Below are positions 16,391 to 27,065 of a stretch of DNA of 32,970 nt, piece by piece. This stretch comes from Planctomycetota bacterium (lineage in GTDB: Bacteria; Planctomycetota; UBA1135; UBA2386): contig JAHBXX010000050.1 of assembly GCA_019636245.1 (NCBI GenBank), positions 1 through 32,970 on the forward strand. Direction: 5' to 3'. The position numbers and the translations under genes are program-made. Numbering within the stretch: the first letter of the stretch is position 1; each line of letters begins with the position of its first letter. The notes beneath the pieces were generated by a model, which was not told where the DNA came from, made no database searches, and saw only the letters and a program-made list of their open reading frames with translations.

Positions 16391-16413
16391 AAAAATCCGC
16401 ACCCGCCGCGGAT
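16391..16413 (-). terminator. Rho-independent terminator after the 591-aa gene
   Basis: On the minus strand ATCCGC pairs with GCGGAT around a 7-nt loop (GGCGGGT) and is followed directly by TTTTT. The hairpin begins 11 nt after the stop codon at 16424. It is the clearest intrinsic terminator in the window and separates the 498/591-aa unit from the Tat/Hcp unit. Confidence 0.75.
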
Positions 16414-16423
16414 GCGCCGCCGC

Positions 16424-18199
16424 TCACTCCGGCGCGATCGCGCAGCGCGCCTCTTGCCGCACGCCGAGCACGCGCAGCCGCCGCGCCGGCACGGCGATCG
16501 CGTCGCTGGCGCCGGCCGGGCCGAGCAGACGGACCTGCGCCTCGCCCTCGACCACGGCCAGCAGTTCGCAGGGCGCGTCGCGGGACAACAGGTCGCCGCC
16601 CGCGAGTCCGAGCCGCCGCTGGGCGGCCGCCAGCTGGTCGCGCACCGCCGGCGCCAGTTCGCCGAGGAACACGTAGCCGCCGAGGTCGAACGCGAGGTCG
16701 GCGCCGCCGAGGTCGAACTCGTCGGTGCGCAACCACACGTCTTCGAGCCGCACCAGCCTCCCGACGAACAGTTCCGCGGTGGCGGCCTCGAAGCCGCCCT
16801 CGACGGGCAGCCACTGCTGCGCGCGCGGCCAGAGCGCCTCGGCGGCGGCCGCCGCCTCGGCGGCGATGCGCGCCGCCGCGGCCTCGCCGAGCGTGGCGCG
16901 GTCGTGCGCGTCGAGCCGGGCGTGCACGTCAGCGCGCAGCGCCGCCAGCTCCGGATGATGCTGCAACGCCAGCGGCAGGTCCCAGTCGGCCAGCGTCTGC
17001 AGGCGACCGCGCACCCGCTCGTCCTCGATCGCCACCTCGGCGAGACCGGCGACCACCGTGCGCACGAGCGGCAACAGCTTGTCGGCGGCCCGCTGGCGCA
17101 GGGCGACGATCGATTCCAGCAGCGCGGCCACCTCGGGCACACGACGGTTGCGGCGCACGTCGGCATCGGCGCCGGCGAACGCCAACCAGACGTTCGCGCG
17201 CTGGCGCAGGGCCACCGTGCGCGGCACCAGGAACTGGTCGACCCCGGACGGCTCGAAGTTCACGTAGCCCCAGGCGCTGATCTCGGCGGTCTCGTCCTCC
17301 CAGCCGGCGAACTCGTCGGCGGTGAAGGCCCAGTTCTCCTGCAGCCGCTGCGCCGTCGCCGCCCCGCAGGCCTGGGCGTAGAGGGCGTCCGCCTCCGCCT
17401 GCATCGGCTCCAGCCGCGGCCGTGCTCCGTCGCGATCCTCGACCCCCAGCCGGGCCAGCATCGTGCGCAGGCTGCGCGCCGCCTCGTCGAAGCGGGCGAA
17501 GCCGCGGTCCCGTTCGCCGGCGTCGCCGCTCGCCATCTCGGCGCGCATCGACGCGAAGTCGGTCTGCAGCTGGGCCAGCTCCGCCTGCACCTGCGGCCGC
17601 AGCTCCGCCGCGGTCCGGGCCCGCGCCCGTTCGTGTTCGCGCGCGAGGTGCTGCTGCAGGCGGGCCATCGCCTCGCGCGACAGCGCCTGCGTGCGACCGG
17701 CCCGCCGCGCCGAGGCGGCGAGGTCCTGCAGCAGCCCGGTCGCATCGTCGCCCCGATCGAGGGCCGCGAGCTGACGGCCGCGGGCCTCGAGCTCCTGCAG
17801 CGACTCGCAGCGCTGCAGCCAGAGGTGGCCGGCGGCCAGCTGTTCGCGCAGCGCCAGCAACGCCCGGCGCACGGCTTCCTGGCGCTCCTCGGCGACGTAG
17901 TCCGGCAGGTGCTCGAGGGCGATCGGCACGACGCCGAGCGCCGGCTCGAACGCGCCGCCGCGCAGCGCGTTGTGGATCTCGTCGCAGCTGCCCTGCAGCT
18001 TGTGGTTGGCGTCGGCCAACGCGGCGCGCACGGCGGCGGTCCCGGCCGTCGCCTCGGCCAGCGCCGCGGCGACCGCGGCCTCCGCCTCGGCGCGAGCGCG
18101 GCCGAGGCCGCCGAGATCGAGCTGCGCCCGGCCGGGCGCCGACAGGCCGAGACCGGCGACGAGGAGCAGGGGAAGGCGAACGCGAAGGGAGCTCATCAT
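16424..18199 (-). CDS. Exported helical protein of unknown function (591 aa)
   Basis: The 591-aa protein has a signal peptide (hydrophobic core RLPLLLVAGLGLSA, cut near GRAQ). Residues 30-270 are dominated by alanine-, leucine-, glutamate- and arginine-rich helices with coiled-coil character (ARAEAEAAVAAALAEA; ELRPQVQAELAQLQTDFASM). The middle and C-terminal parts contain a FDLGGADLAFDLGGYVFLGE segment and end in beta strands (CELLAVVEGEAQVRLLG). No family is recognised. The first ATG, at 18199, overlaps the TGA of the upstream 498-aa gene, so the two are translationally coupled and probably work together; a second ATG follows immediately at 18196. A good terminator follows the gene. It is probably a periplasmic structural or scaffold protein, which is inference only. 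Confidence 0.65.
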   Translation of the reverse strand: MMSSLRVRLPLLLVAGLGLSAPGRAQLDLGGLGRARAEAEAAVAAALAEATAGTAAVRAALADANHKLQGSCDEIHNALRGGAFEPALGVVPIALEHLPDYVAEERQEAVRRALLALREQLAAGHLWLQRCESLQELEARGRQLAALDRGDDATGLLQDLAASARRAGRTQALSREAMARLQQHLAREHERARARTAAELRPQVQAELAQLQTDFASMRAEMASGDAGERDRGFARFDEAARSLRTMLARLGVEDRDGARPRLEPMQAEADALYAQACGAATAQRLQENWAFTADEFAGWEDETAEISAWGYVNFEPSGVDQFLVPRTVALRQRANVWLAFAGADADVRRNRRVPEVAALLESIVALRQRAADKLLPLVRTVVAGLAEVAIEDERVRGRLQTLADWDLPLALQHHPELAALRADVHARLDAHDRATLGEAAAARIAAEAAAAAEALWPRAQQWLPVEGGFEAATAELFVGRLVRLEDVWLRTDEFDLGGADLAFDLGGYVFLGELAPAVRDQLAAAQRRLGLAGGDLLSRDAPCELLAVVEGEAQVRLLGPAGASDAIAVPARRLRVLGVRQEARCAIAPE

Positions 18200-19692
18200 G
18201 CGGGCGGTAGGGGTCGGCCGAGCAGGTCGAAGTCGCAGAGCACGAAGCCGATCGGCACGCGCTGCAGGTTGGCAGGACAGGTCAGGACGAGGCGGCCGTC
18301 GGCCGGCAGCGGCCCCGGCACGCGCCAGGTCAGTTCGCACCGGTCGTTCCACGACGAATGGCCGATCGGCTCGAGCGGCCGTTCGCCCTCGGCGCCGTGG
18401 ATCGCCGCCGCCAGCACGCGTTCGCGCGCGACGTCCAGCTGCACCTCGAGCACGACGCTGCCGTCGTCGTCGGGCTCGACCCGGAGCACGCGGGCGCCGA
18501 ACGCCTGGCCCTCGGCGCCCGCGGCGAGCTCCGGCAGGCCGAGGTCGACCGCGGCTGTGCCGTCGCTCACCGTGGCCGTCACCTGCCCGGCGAGCACGGC
18601 GAACGCATCGCCCGCGGGCACCGGCAGGCGGAAGTCCAAGCAGACGGTGCGGCCGTCCCTGGTGGCCTTCGGGAAGTGGCAGCGGCGGTCCCACTCGTCG
18701 GGCGGCAGCAGGTCGGTGCCGTCGCGGGCGCGCAGCTGGTCGAAACCGGCGTCGTCGAGCGCCACCACCCGGCCGTCGACGTCGAAGGCCAGCGTCAGTT
18801 CGAGGCCGGGCTGGGCGTGACCCTGCGGGCACAGGTCGCGCTCCGGATCGGCCTCCCACACGATGCGGCTGGCGACGACCCGCACGTTCGCCGCCGGCCG
18901 CGTCGGCACCGCGGCCGGCGGCGCCGCATGCAGCGCGGCGAGCCACGGCGGGAGCGCCGCCCGTGCCGCAGCGACTTCCCGCTCGTAGTCGAACTGCGGC
19001 TCGGCCCCCGGCGCGATGCGGCACTCGACCGGCCCCTGCACGCCGAACAGCGCCAGCGCCGACTGCGGCGTCAGCCCGCCCCGTTCGACGAGGCGGAGCA
19101 GCAGGTCGTCGTCGGCCTGCAGGCGATCGAGCGCCGCGACCAGCTGGCGGCCGTCGATGGCCATGCGCACGGTGCGCTCGTCGACCCGTTCGCCGACCAC
19201 GGGGCCGACCAGCGGTCCGGGCGCCCGCACGACCGCGCTGCAGCGCAGCCCGCCGAACACCGCGTCGAGCGCCGCGCGCGCCATGCCCAGCCTGGCGCGT
19301 TCCGCCGCCAGCAGCGCCGCCGGCGCCGCGGCATCGGCCGGCACCGGCGGCGGCTCGTCGCCCGCCGGCGGCTGCTCGCGCGTGGCCAGGCGCAGGCCGC
19401 CATCGGCCAGCGGCTCGGCGACGAAGTCGAGCAGGGGGATGCGGCATCCCTGGCCGTGGAAGCGCAGCCGGGCGGGATCCCGGAACCACGCCACCGCCTC
19501 GAACGACAGCCGGTCGCCCTCGACCTCGCAGCGCACGTCCGCCCAGGCATCGACGCCCTCGGCCTGCTCGAGTTCGCTGCGCACGAGGTCCTCGGCGGGC
19601 GGCGCGTCGGCGCCGGCCGGGCCGAGCCAGCGCACGCGCACGCGCCCGCTGCCGTCGGGGTTGAAGGTGAAATCGTGGTGCTGTTCGAACAT
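18196..19692 (-). CDS. Unrecognised 498-aa protein, coupled to the 591-aa gene
   Basis: I do not recognise a family. The protein starts MFEQHHDFTFNPDGSGRVRV, a strand pattern ('..F..DGSG...V.W') also seen at the start of some bacterial envelope proteins. A beta-rich N-terminal part, a helical middle (LLAAERARLGMARAALDAVF) and a beta-rich C-terminal half follow (VVALDDAGFD; AAVDLGLPELAAGAEG). No signal peptide or membrane segment is visible even when the frame is extended upstream of the ATG. The gene ends in an ATGA overlap with the exported 591-aa gene. Its leader carries the motif shared with the Tat/Hcp unit. No Shine-Dalgarno is evident. Confidence 0.6.
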   Translation of the reverse strand: MFEQHHDFTFNPDGSGRVRVRWLGPAGADAPPAEDLVRSELEQAEGVDAWADVRCEVEGDRLSFEAVAWFRDPARLRFHGQGCRIPLLDFVAEPLADGGLRLATREQPPAGDEPPPVPADAAAPAALLAAERARLGMARAALDAVFGGLRCSAVVRAPGPLVGPVVGERVDERTVRMAIDGRQLVAALDRLQADDDLLLRLVERGGLTPQSALALFGVQGPVECRIAPGAEPQFDYEREVAAARAALPPWLAALHAAPPAAVPTRPAANVRVVASRIVWEADPERDLCPQGHAQPGLELTLAFDVDGRVVALDDAGFDQLRARDGTDLLPPDEWDRRCHFPKATRDGRTVCLDFRLPVPAGDAFAVLAGQVTATVSDGTAAVDLGLPELAAGAEGQAFGARVLRVEPDDDGSVVLEVQLDVARERVLAAAIHGAEGERPLEPIGHSSWNDRCELTWRVPGPLPADGRLVLTCPANLQRVPIGFVLCDFDLLGRPLPPA

Positions 19693-19708
19693 GCGCGGCG
19701 CCGCCGCA

Positions 19709-19733
19709 GGAGCAGCGATGCGGCGGCCGGAAC
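19709..19733 (-). promoter_or_regulatory. Conserved leader motif, copy B (before the 498/591-aa unit)
   Basis: On the minus strand the copy reads GTTC-C-GGCCG-C-CGCATCGCTGCTCC and ends 17 nt before ATG 19692. It matches copy A at 16348-16373 over 14 consecutive bases plus flanking blocks, with one base of length difference after GTTC. Confidence 0.45.
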
Positions 19734-19803
19734 GCTGTCGACGATCCGCGGATTTTCGCGGCGGTCCTTTCGTCCCGTCGGGGCGGCGGCGCCGTGCCGC
19801 GCC

Positions 19804-20964
<1,161 letters not shown>

Positions 20965-21007
20965 CGTGCGACCACCGGCGGCCTTGGCGCCGCGCGTGGC
21001 GACCGGC

Positions 21008-21013
21008 ACCGTA
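21008..21013 (-). promoter_or_regulatory. Candidate -10 element (TACGGT) for the FGE gene
   Basis: On the minus strand CCTACGGT lies 43 nt before ATG 20964, in the divergent region shared with the pyrK-like gene. It fits TAnnnT; a -35 is not obvious. Confidence 0.25.
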
Positions 21014-21071
21014 GGCAGCTCCCGCCGGCCGCACAAGCGGGCCCGTGGGCGACCGGCGCCATGGCGCCCGC

Positions 21072-21077
21072 TATGCT
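21072..21077 (+). promoter_or_regulatory. Candidate -10 element (TATGCT) for the pyrK-like gene
   Basis: GCTATGCT lies only 11 nt before ATG 21089. If it is the -10, transcription would start within a few bases of the start codon and give a nearly leaderless mRNA, consistent with the lack of a Shine-Dalgarno. Confidence 0.4.
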
Positions 21078-21088
21078 CCGCGCCCCGC

Positions 21089-21871
21089 ATGCCGACCCGC
21101 GTCCACGCCTTGCGCCGCTGCCGCGACCTGGGCGGCGGTTCGTTCGCCGTCGAGGTCGAGGGGCCGATCGCCGCGACGGAGCCCGGCCAGTTCTACATGC
21201 TGCGCACGGAGTCGCGCTGGCCGGTGCTGCTGCCGCGGCCGTTCTCGCTCTACGACCGCGCCGACGACGGCGCCTGGGGCAGCTTCCTGGTCAAGCCGGT
21301 CGGCGAAGGCACGCGCGCGCTGTGCGCGCTGCGGCCGGGCGAGGGCCTCGTGCTGACGGGCCCGCTCGGCCGGCCGTTCCCGCGCGAGATCGCCGACCCG
21401 GTGTGCGTGGCCGGCGGCGTGGGCCTGGCGCCGTTCCTGCTGCTGGCGCGCGCCCGGCGGGCGCAGGGCCGGACGCTGCGCGTCCTGTTCGGCGGTCGCA
21501 CCTGCGAGGCGCTCGCGGGTCTCGACGACTTCGACGGCCTGGCCCGGGTCTGGACGTCGACCGACGACGGCAGCCATGGCTTCGCCGGCCAGGTCACCGC
21601 GCTGCTCGAGGACCTGCTGCAGCGCAGCGAGGTGCGGCCCGGCGAGACGGTGTTCTGCTGCGGGCCGGAGCCGATGATGCACGCGGTGGCGGCGCTGTGC
21701 GCGCGGCGCGGGCTGCGCTGCTTCCTCAGCCTCGAGACCTACATGGCCTGCGGCTACGGCGTCTGCAACGGCTGCACCGTCGAGGTGCAGGGCGAACGCT
21801 TCAAGGGCTGGCCCTACTCGCGGACCTGCATCGAAGGGCCCGTCTACGAGGCCTGCGAGCTGCGGCACTGA
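21089..21871 (+). CDS. pyrK: Dihydroorotate dehydrogenase electron-transfer subunit (PyrK-like flavoprotein)
   Basis: The 260-aa protein has the PyrK layout. An N-terminal FAD-binding barrel carries RPFSLYD (50-56). The NAD-binding domain carries GGVGLAPFLLLARA (109-122) and CCGPEPMM. A C-terminal [2Fe-2S] site has four cysteines, Cys221, 226, 229 and 247 (ACGYGVCNGC...TC). PyrK passes electrons between NAD(H) and the catalytic PyrD subunit in class 1B dihydroorotate dehydrogenase, in pyrimidine synthesis. No pyrD is adjacent in the window, so the partner is elsewhere, or the protein serves another oxidoreductase of the same ferredoxin-reductase type. The size fits PyrK (about 250-260 aa). 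It diverges from the FGE gene and is followed after 99 nt by an AbgT transporter gene. Confidence 0.83.
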   Translation: MPTRVHALRRCRDLGGGSFAVEVEGPIAATEPGQFYMLRTESRWPVLLPRPFSLYDRADDGAWGSFLVKPVGEGTRALCALRPGEGLVLTGPLGRPFPREIADPVCVAGGVGLAPFLLLARARRAQGRTLRVLFGGRTCEALAGLDDFDGLARVWTSTDDGSHGFAGQVTALLEDLLQRSEVRPGETVFCCGPEPMMHAVAALCARRGLRCFLSLETYMACGYGVCNGCTVEVQGERFKGWPYSRTCIEGPVYEACELRH

Positions 21872-21937
21872 GCGCCGCCCGCGGCCAGGAGGCCGCCCTC
21901 CCCACCGCCCCCGCGTGCACCGCCCCCGCACGCCGGC

Positions 21938-21943
21938 TACCGT
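21938..21943 (+). promoter_or_regulatory. Candidate -10 element (TACCGT) for the AbgT gene
   Basis: GCTACCGT lies 27 nt before ATG 21971 and is followed by a C-rich leader without a Shine-Dalgarno, the same arrangement as at the Kelch gene. No clear -35 is seen. Confidence 0.35.
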
Positions 21944-21970
21944 GCCGCGCCCCACCCGCCCTCGCCCGCC

Positions 21971-23521
<1,551 letters not shown>

Positions 23522-23534
23522 GATCGGCCGGGCA

Positions 23535-23551
23535 GCGGGCGGCGCGCCCGC
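23535..23551 (+). terminator. GC hairpin after the AbgT gene
   Basis: GCGGGCG pairs with CGCCCGC around a GCG loop, starting 14 nt after the stop codon. There is no U-tract, so it is at best a weak terminator or an mRNA 3'-end stabiliser. Confidence 0.3.
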
Positions 23552-23721
23552 CGGACCACGGCGCGCGGCCCGGCCAGGGAGGCGCGGAGTCCGGCCGACC
23601 GCAAACGGGCGAAGAAGGGCAGCCTCGGCAAACGCCGCGGCCCACGCGTCCGCTACCCGCAGGGGGTGGCCTGCCGCCCGGCGCTCCGCCTCCGTCCCCC
23701 ATCTCCTGCCCAGCGCCGCCG

Positions 23722-26700
23722 ATGTCCGCCCCCCGCCCGATCCTCCTCCTGCTCGCCACACTGGTCCTCGGCCACGGGCCCGCGGCGCAGAGGCCGCGCC
23801 CCGGCGACACCCCGCCGCCGCTGGCCGCGGCGTGGCACGCCTTCCAGGATCGCCACGGCGATGGCTGGCAGCGCCACGTGCACCCGGCCACCGGCACGCC
23901 GCGGGCGATCTTCGGCCCCGGGCTGCCGATCCCCGATTGGCGCGAGAACTCGCTGGAGGCGGCGCGCGTCCACGCCGACCGCGTGCTGCGCGAGCACGCC
24001 GACCTGCTCGGCCTCGGCACCTCGACGTTCCGCGAGAGCCTCGGCGCGCGCATCGGCCGCCAGTGGTCGTTCGTCTACGAGCAGTACTTCCGCGGGCTGC
24101 CGGTGCTGGGCGGGCGCGCCGACGTGCGCGTCAGCATGGCCGGCCGGATCGCGATGCTCGGCAGCACGGCGTGGCCGATTCCGGCCGACTTCGACCCGGC
24201 GCCGCGCATCGGCCCGGAGGTCGCCACGGCCGCCGCCTGGCTGGCGCTCGGCCAGGCTCCGACCGGGGCGCCGCAGCCGGCGGCGCCGGTGCCGCCGCGG
24301 CTGGTGATCTGGGGCGATGCCGATGCACCGCAGCTGGCGCCGTTCCACCTCGCGTGGGAGGTGGCGATCCAGAACCTCGACCACGACGGCAACGGCCCGG
24401 TCGGCCGCTACTACGTCGACGCCCATGGCGGCGCGATCCTGCACTACACCAACGACCTCCACCAGTGCGGCCTCGCCGGCTGCACGCTCGGCCACCCGGC
24501 CGAGGCCGGCGGCGACGCCGCGGCCGGCGCCCTCGCCGAGGCGTCCGCCAACGCACCGGCCACCGCCCCCGTGCCGGTCAACACGCTGGTCCGGGTCCGC
24601 ACCTGGGCGCGCACCGGCCTGGATGCCAACGCGCCGCTCTCGCTGGTGGCCCTGGCGGGCGTCGAGGTCACCGTCGGCACGTCCGGCACGGCGGTCACCA
24701 ACGCCAACGGCGAGATCACGATCAACATCTCCTCGCCGAGGACGGTGAGCGTCGGCCGCATCGACGGCCTGCGCCACGCCGAGATCCTCGGCACCGACCA
24801 GCCCAACGCCTCGATCCTCGTCAGTCCAGGCGTGCCCACGACCCTGCTGGTGCTGCCCGCGTCGGCGACCGACACGCAGGTCGCGCACTCGACGGCGCAC
24901 TGGTGGCTCACGCGCGCCAACGAGCACCACCGCACGATCCTCGGCAACTCGCCGCAGCTGGCGCTGCTCGACGGCATCGTGCCGACGGTGAACGCCGGCG
25001 GCAGCTGCAACGCGTTCTACACCAACAACACGGTGCGCTTCCTGACGGCCGGTGACGGCTGCACGAACACGGCCACGGCCACCATCATCGCCCACGAGTG
25101 GGGCCACGGCCTGGACGACCGCTACGGCGGCATCTCGCAGACCGAGGGCCTCAGCGAGGGCTGGGCGGACATCGTGGCGATGTACCTCGTCGACGACCCG
25201 CGCATCGGCATCGGCATGATCACGCCGAACGTCGGCATCCGCACCGGCAACAACGACCGCCAGTATCCGACCGGCAGCAGCGTGCACCAGCGCGGCGAGT
25301 CCTGGATGGGGTTCGCCTGGAAGCTGCGCGAACGGCTGACCCAGACCCTCGGCAGCCGAGCGGCGGCGATCGCCCGCAGCAACGAGATCGTCATCGGCAC
25401 CATCGCCGCCAACGCCGCCAACCAGCAGGCCGCGGTGCTCGAGGTGTTCCTGGCCGACGACGACGACGGCAACCTCGCCAACGGCACGCCGAACTTCGCG
25501 TCGCTGGTGTGGGCCTGCAACCAGCACTCCCTGCCGCACCCCGGCCCGCAGATCCCCGCCAACGACGAGTGCCTCGATGCGATCCCGGTCGCCAACGGGA
25601 TGAACGGCCCGTTCAGCTCCGCCAGCGCCCTGGCCTCGGCGCCGGCCTGGCCGTGCGCCACGGCGGGCGCCGACGTCTGGTTCCGCTACCTGGTCGGGGC
25701 GCCCGGCACGCTGACGGTGTCGACCTGCGGCGAAGCGGCGTTCAATACCGCGCTGCAGGCCTTCCACGGCACCTGCGGCGCGCTGACGAGCCTCGGCTGC
25801 AACGACAACGCCTGCGGCCTGCAGTCGTCGCTGACGGTGCCGGTGACGCCGGGCGTCTGCTACATCCGGGTCGGCGGCGTCAACTCGGCGACCGGATCGT
25901 TCCGCCTGCACGTCGACGGGCCCGCCGGCGTCGAGGCGGCGACGACGGCGTACGGCGGCGGCTGCTACGAGATGTCGCGCGCCTTCTACGAGTTGTTCCC
26001 CGCGACGGGTTTCGACCTCGGCGGCAGCTTCGTGCTGCCCATGCAGCTCGAACTGCGCAATGGCCGCTACGTGGCGCGGCACGGGGGCATCTACATGGTG
26101 CCGCCCGCCAGCGCGACCGAACTCGCCCTGGCCGACGACGCTTCGGTCACCGTCAACCTCGCCAGCGCGCTGCCCTACCCCGGCGGCACCACCAGCTCGA
26201 TGGTCGTCTGCTCCAACGGCTTCGTGTCGGTGGCCAGCGGCAACGGCAACTCCGCCCTGCCTTCGGTGTCGTCCTGGCTCGGCAGCGCCCAGGCCCGCTG
26301 GGGCACGTGGCACGACTTCAACCCGGCGGCCACCGGCAGCGGCAAGGTCAAGTTCCACGAGAACGGCAGCCGCTCGTTCGTGACCTGGCACGGCGTCTAC
26401 AGCTACGGCACCACGGACGCCAACACCTGGCAGCTGCAGTTCGATCGCGCCAACGGCACCGTCACGTTCTGCTGGCCCACGATCGTGAGTTCGGGCAACG
26501 CGTGGCTGGTCGGCTTCGCCGCCCAGGGCCCGAATCGCGACCTGGGCAGCCGCGACCTGTCGGCGACGCTGCCCGGCGGGTTCCAGACCCACACCGAGAA
26601 CGCCCCGCCGATGGCGCTGAGCAGCACCTTGCCGCGCCTCGGCTCGAGCGTGCTGCTGACGACGACGCAGGTTCCGGCCGCCGCCCCGCTCGGCGTGCAG

Positions 26701-26958
26701 ATCGTGGGCTTCACGGGCTTCGATCCCGGCGTCGACCTCGCTGCCATCGGCATGCCGGACTGCCGGCTGTTCACCGGCCTCGACCTCGTGGATCCGGTGT
26801 TGCCCGTCGGCGGCCAGTCGGTGCACGGCCTGTGGCTGCCGAACGACCTCAGCCTGCAGGGACTGGTGCTGCATGCCCAGACCGCCGCGTTCCTCGACGG
26901 GATCAATCCGGCCGGCCTGGTCGCGTCGAACGGCGTGCGCATGGTGGTCGGTCAGTGA
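23722..26958 (+). CDS. Large secreted M36 (fungalysin-type) zinc metallopeptidase with C-terminal modules
   Basis: The 1078-aa protein has a signal peptide (PILLLLATLVLGHG, cut near GPAAQ). Residues about 80-160 form a fungalysin/thermolysin-type propeptide (HADLLGLGTSTF; YEQYFRGLPVLGGRADVRV). The catalytic domain follows: HEWGH at 458-462 supplies two zinc ligands and the catalytic glutamate, and Glu479 in SEGWADI is the likely third ligand, as in M36. Residues about 605-735 form a domain beginning NDECLDAIPV with ADVWFRYLVGAPGTLTVSTC, frequent in secreted planctomycete proteins. A beta-rich segment and a final module (GMPDC ... LVASNGVRMVV), shared with the Kelch protein, complete the chain. 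It probably degrades extracellular protein or processes surface proteins. A C-rich leader without Shine-Dalgarno precedes the ATG, which is supported by the signal peptide. Confidence 0.85.
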   Translation: MSAPRPILLLLATLVLGHGPAAQRPRPGDTPPPLAAAWHAFQDRHGDGWQRHVHPATGTPRAIFGPGLPIPDWRENSLEAARVHADRVLREHADLLGLGTSTFRESLGARIGRQWSFVYEQYFRGLPVLGGRADVRVSMAGRIAMLGSTAWPIPADFDPAPRIGPEVATAAAWLALGQAPTGAPQPAAPVPPRLVIWGDADAPQLAPFHLAWEVAIQNLDHDGNGPVGRYYVDAHGGAILHYTNDLHQCGLAGCTLGHPAEAGGDAAAGALAEASANAPATAPVPVNTLVRVRTWARTGLDANAPLSLVALAGVEVTVGTSGTAVTNANGEITINISSPRTVSVGRIDGLRHAEILGTDQPNASILVSPGVPTTLLVLPASATDTQVAHSTAHWWLTRANEHHRTILGNSPQLALLDGIVPTVNAGGSCNAFYTNNTVRFLTAGDGCTNTATATIIAHEWGHGLDDRYGGISQTEGLSEGWADIVAMYLVDDPRIGIGMITPNVGIRTGNNDRQYPTGSSVHQRGESWMGFAWKLRERLTQTLGSRAAAIARSNEIVIGTIAANAANQQAAVLEVFLADDDDGNLANGTPNFASLVWACNQHSLPHPGPQIPANDECLDAIPVANGMNGPFSSASALASAPAWPCATAGADVWFRYLVGAPGTLTVSTCGEAAFNTALQAFHGTCGALTSLGCNDNACGLQSSLTVPVTPGVCYIRVGGVNSATGSFRLHVDGPAGVEAATTAYGGGCYEMSRAFYELFPATGFDLGGSFVLPMQLELRNGRYVARHGGIYMVPPASATELALADDASVTVNLASALPYPGGTTSSMVVCSNGFVSVASGNGNSALPSVSSWLGSAQARWGTWHDFNPAATGSGKVKFHENGSRSFVTWHGVYSYGTTDANTWQLQFDRANGTVTFCWPTIVSSGNAWLVGFAAQGPNRDLGSRDLSATLPGGFQTHTENAPPMALSSTLPRLGSSVLLTTTQVPAAAPLGVQIVGFTGFDPGVDLAAIGMPDCRLFTGLDLVDPVLPVGGQSVHGLWLPNDLSLQGLVLHAQTAAFLDGINPAGLVASNGVRMVVGQ

Positions 26959-27022
26959 CGGCGGGCTGACCCCAGGTCGGCGCCTGGCCCGCGGCGCTCG
27001 CGGTGTCCGCGGCAGCCGGCCT

Positions 27023-27038
27023 GCGCGCGATTGCGCGC
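27023..27038 (+). terminator. GC hairpin between the M36 and ferric-reductase genes
   Basis: GCGCGC pairs with GCGCGC around a GATT loop, about 65 nt after the M36 stop codon and about 28 nt before the next start. No U-tract follows. It could end the M36 transcript or act in the leader of the next gene. Confidence 0.25.
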
Positions 27039-27065
27039 GCCGCGCCGCCGGGCTCCCATCCGAGC

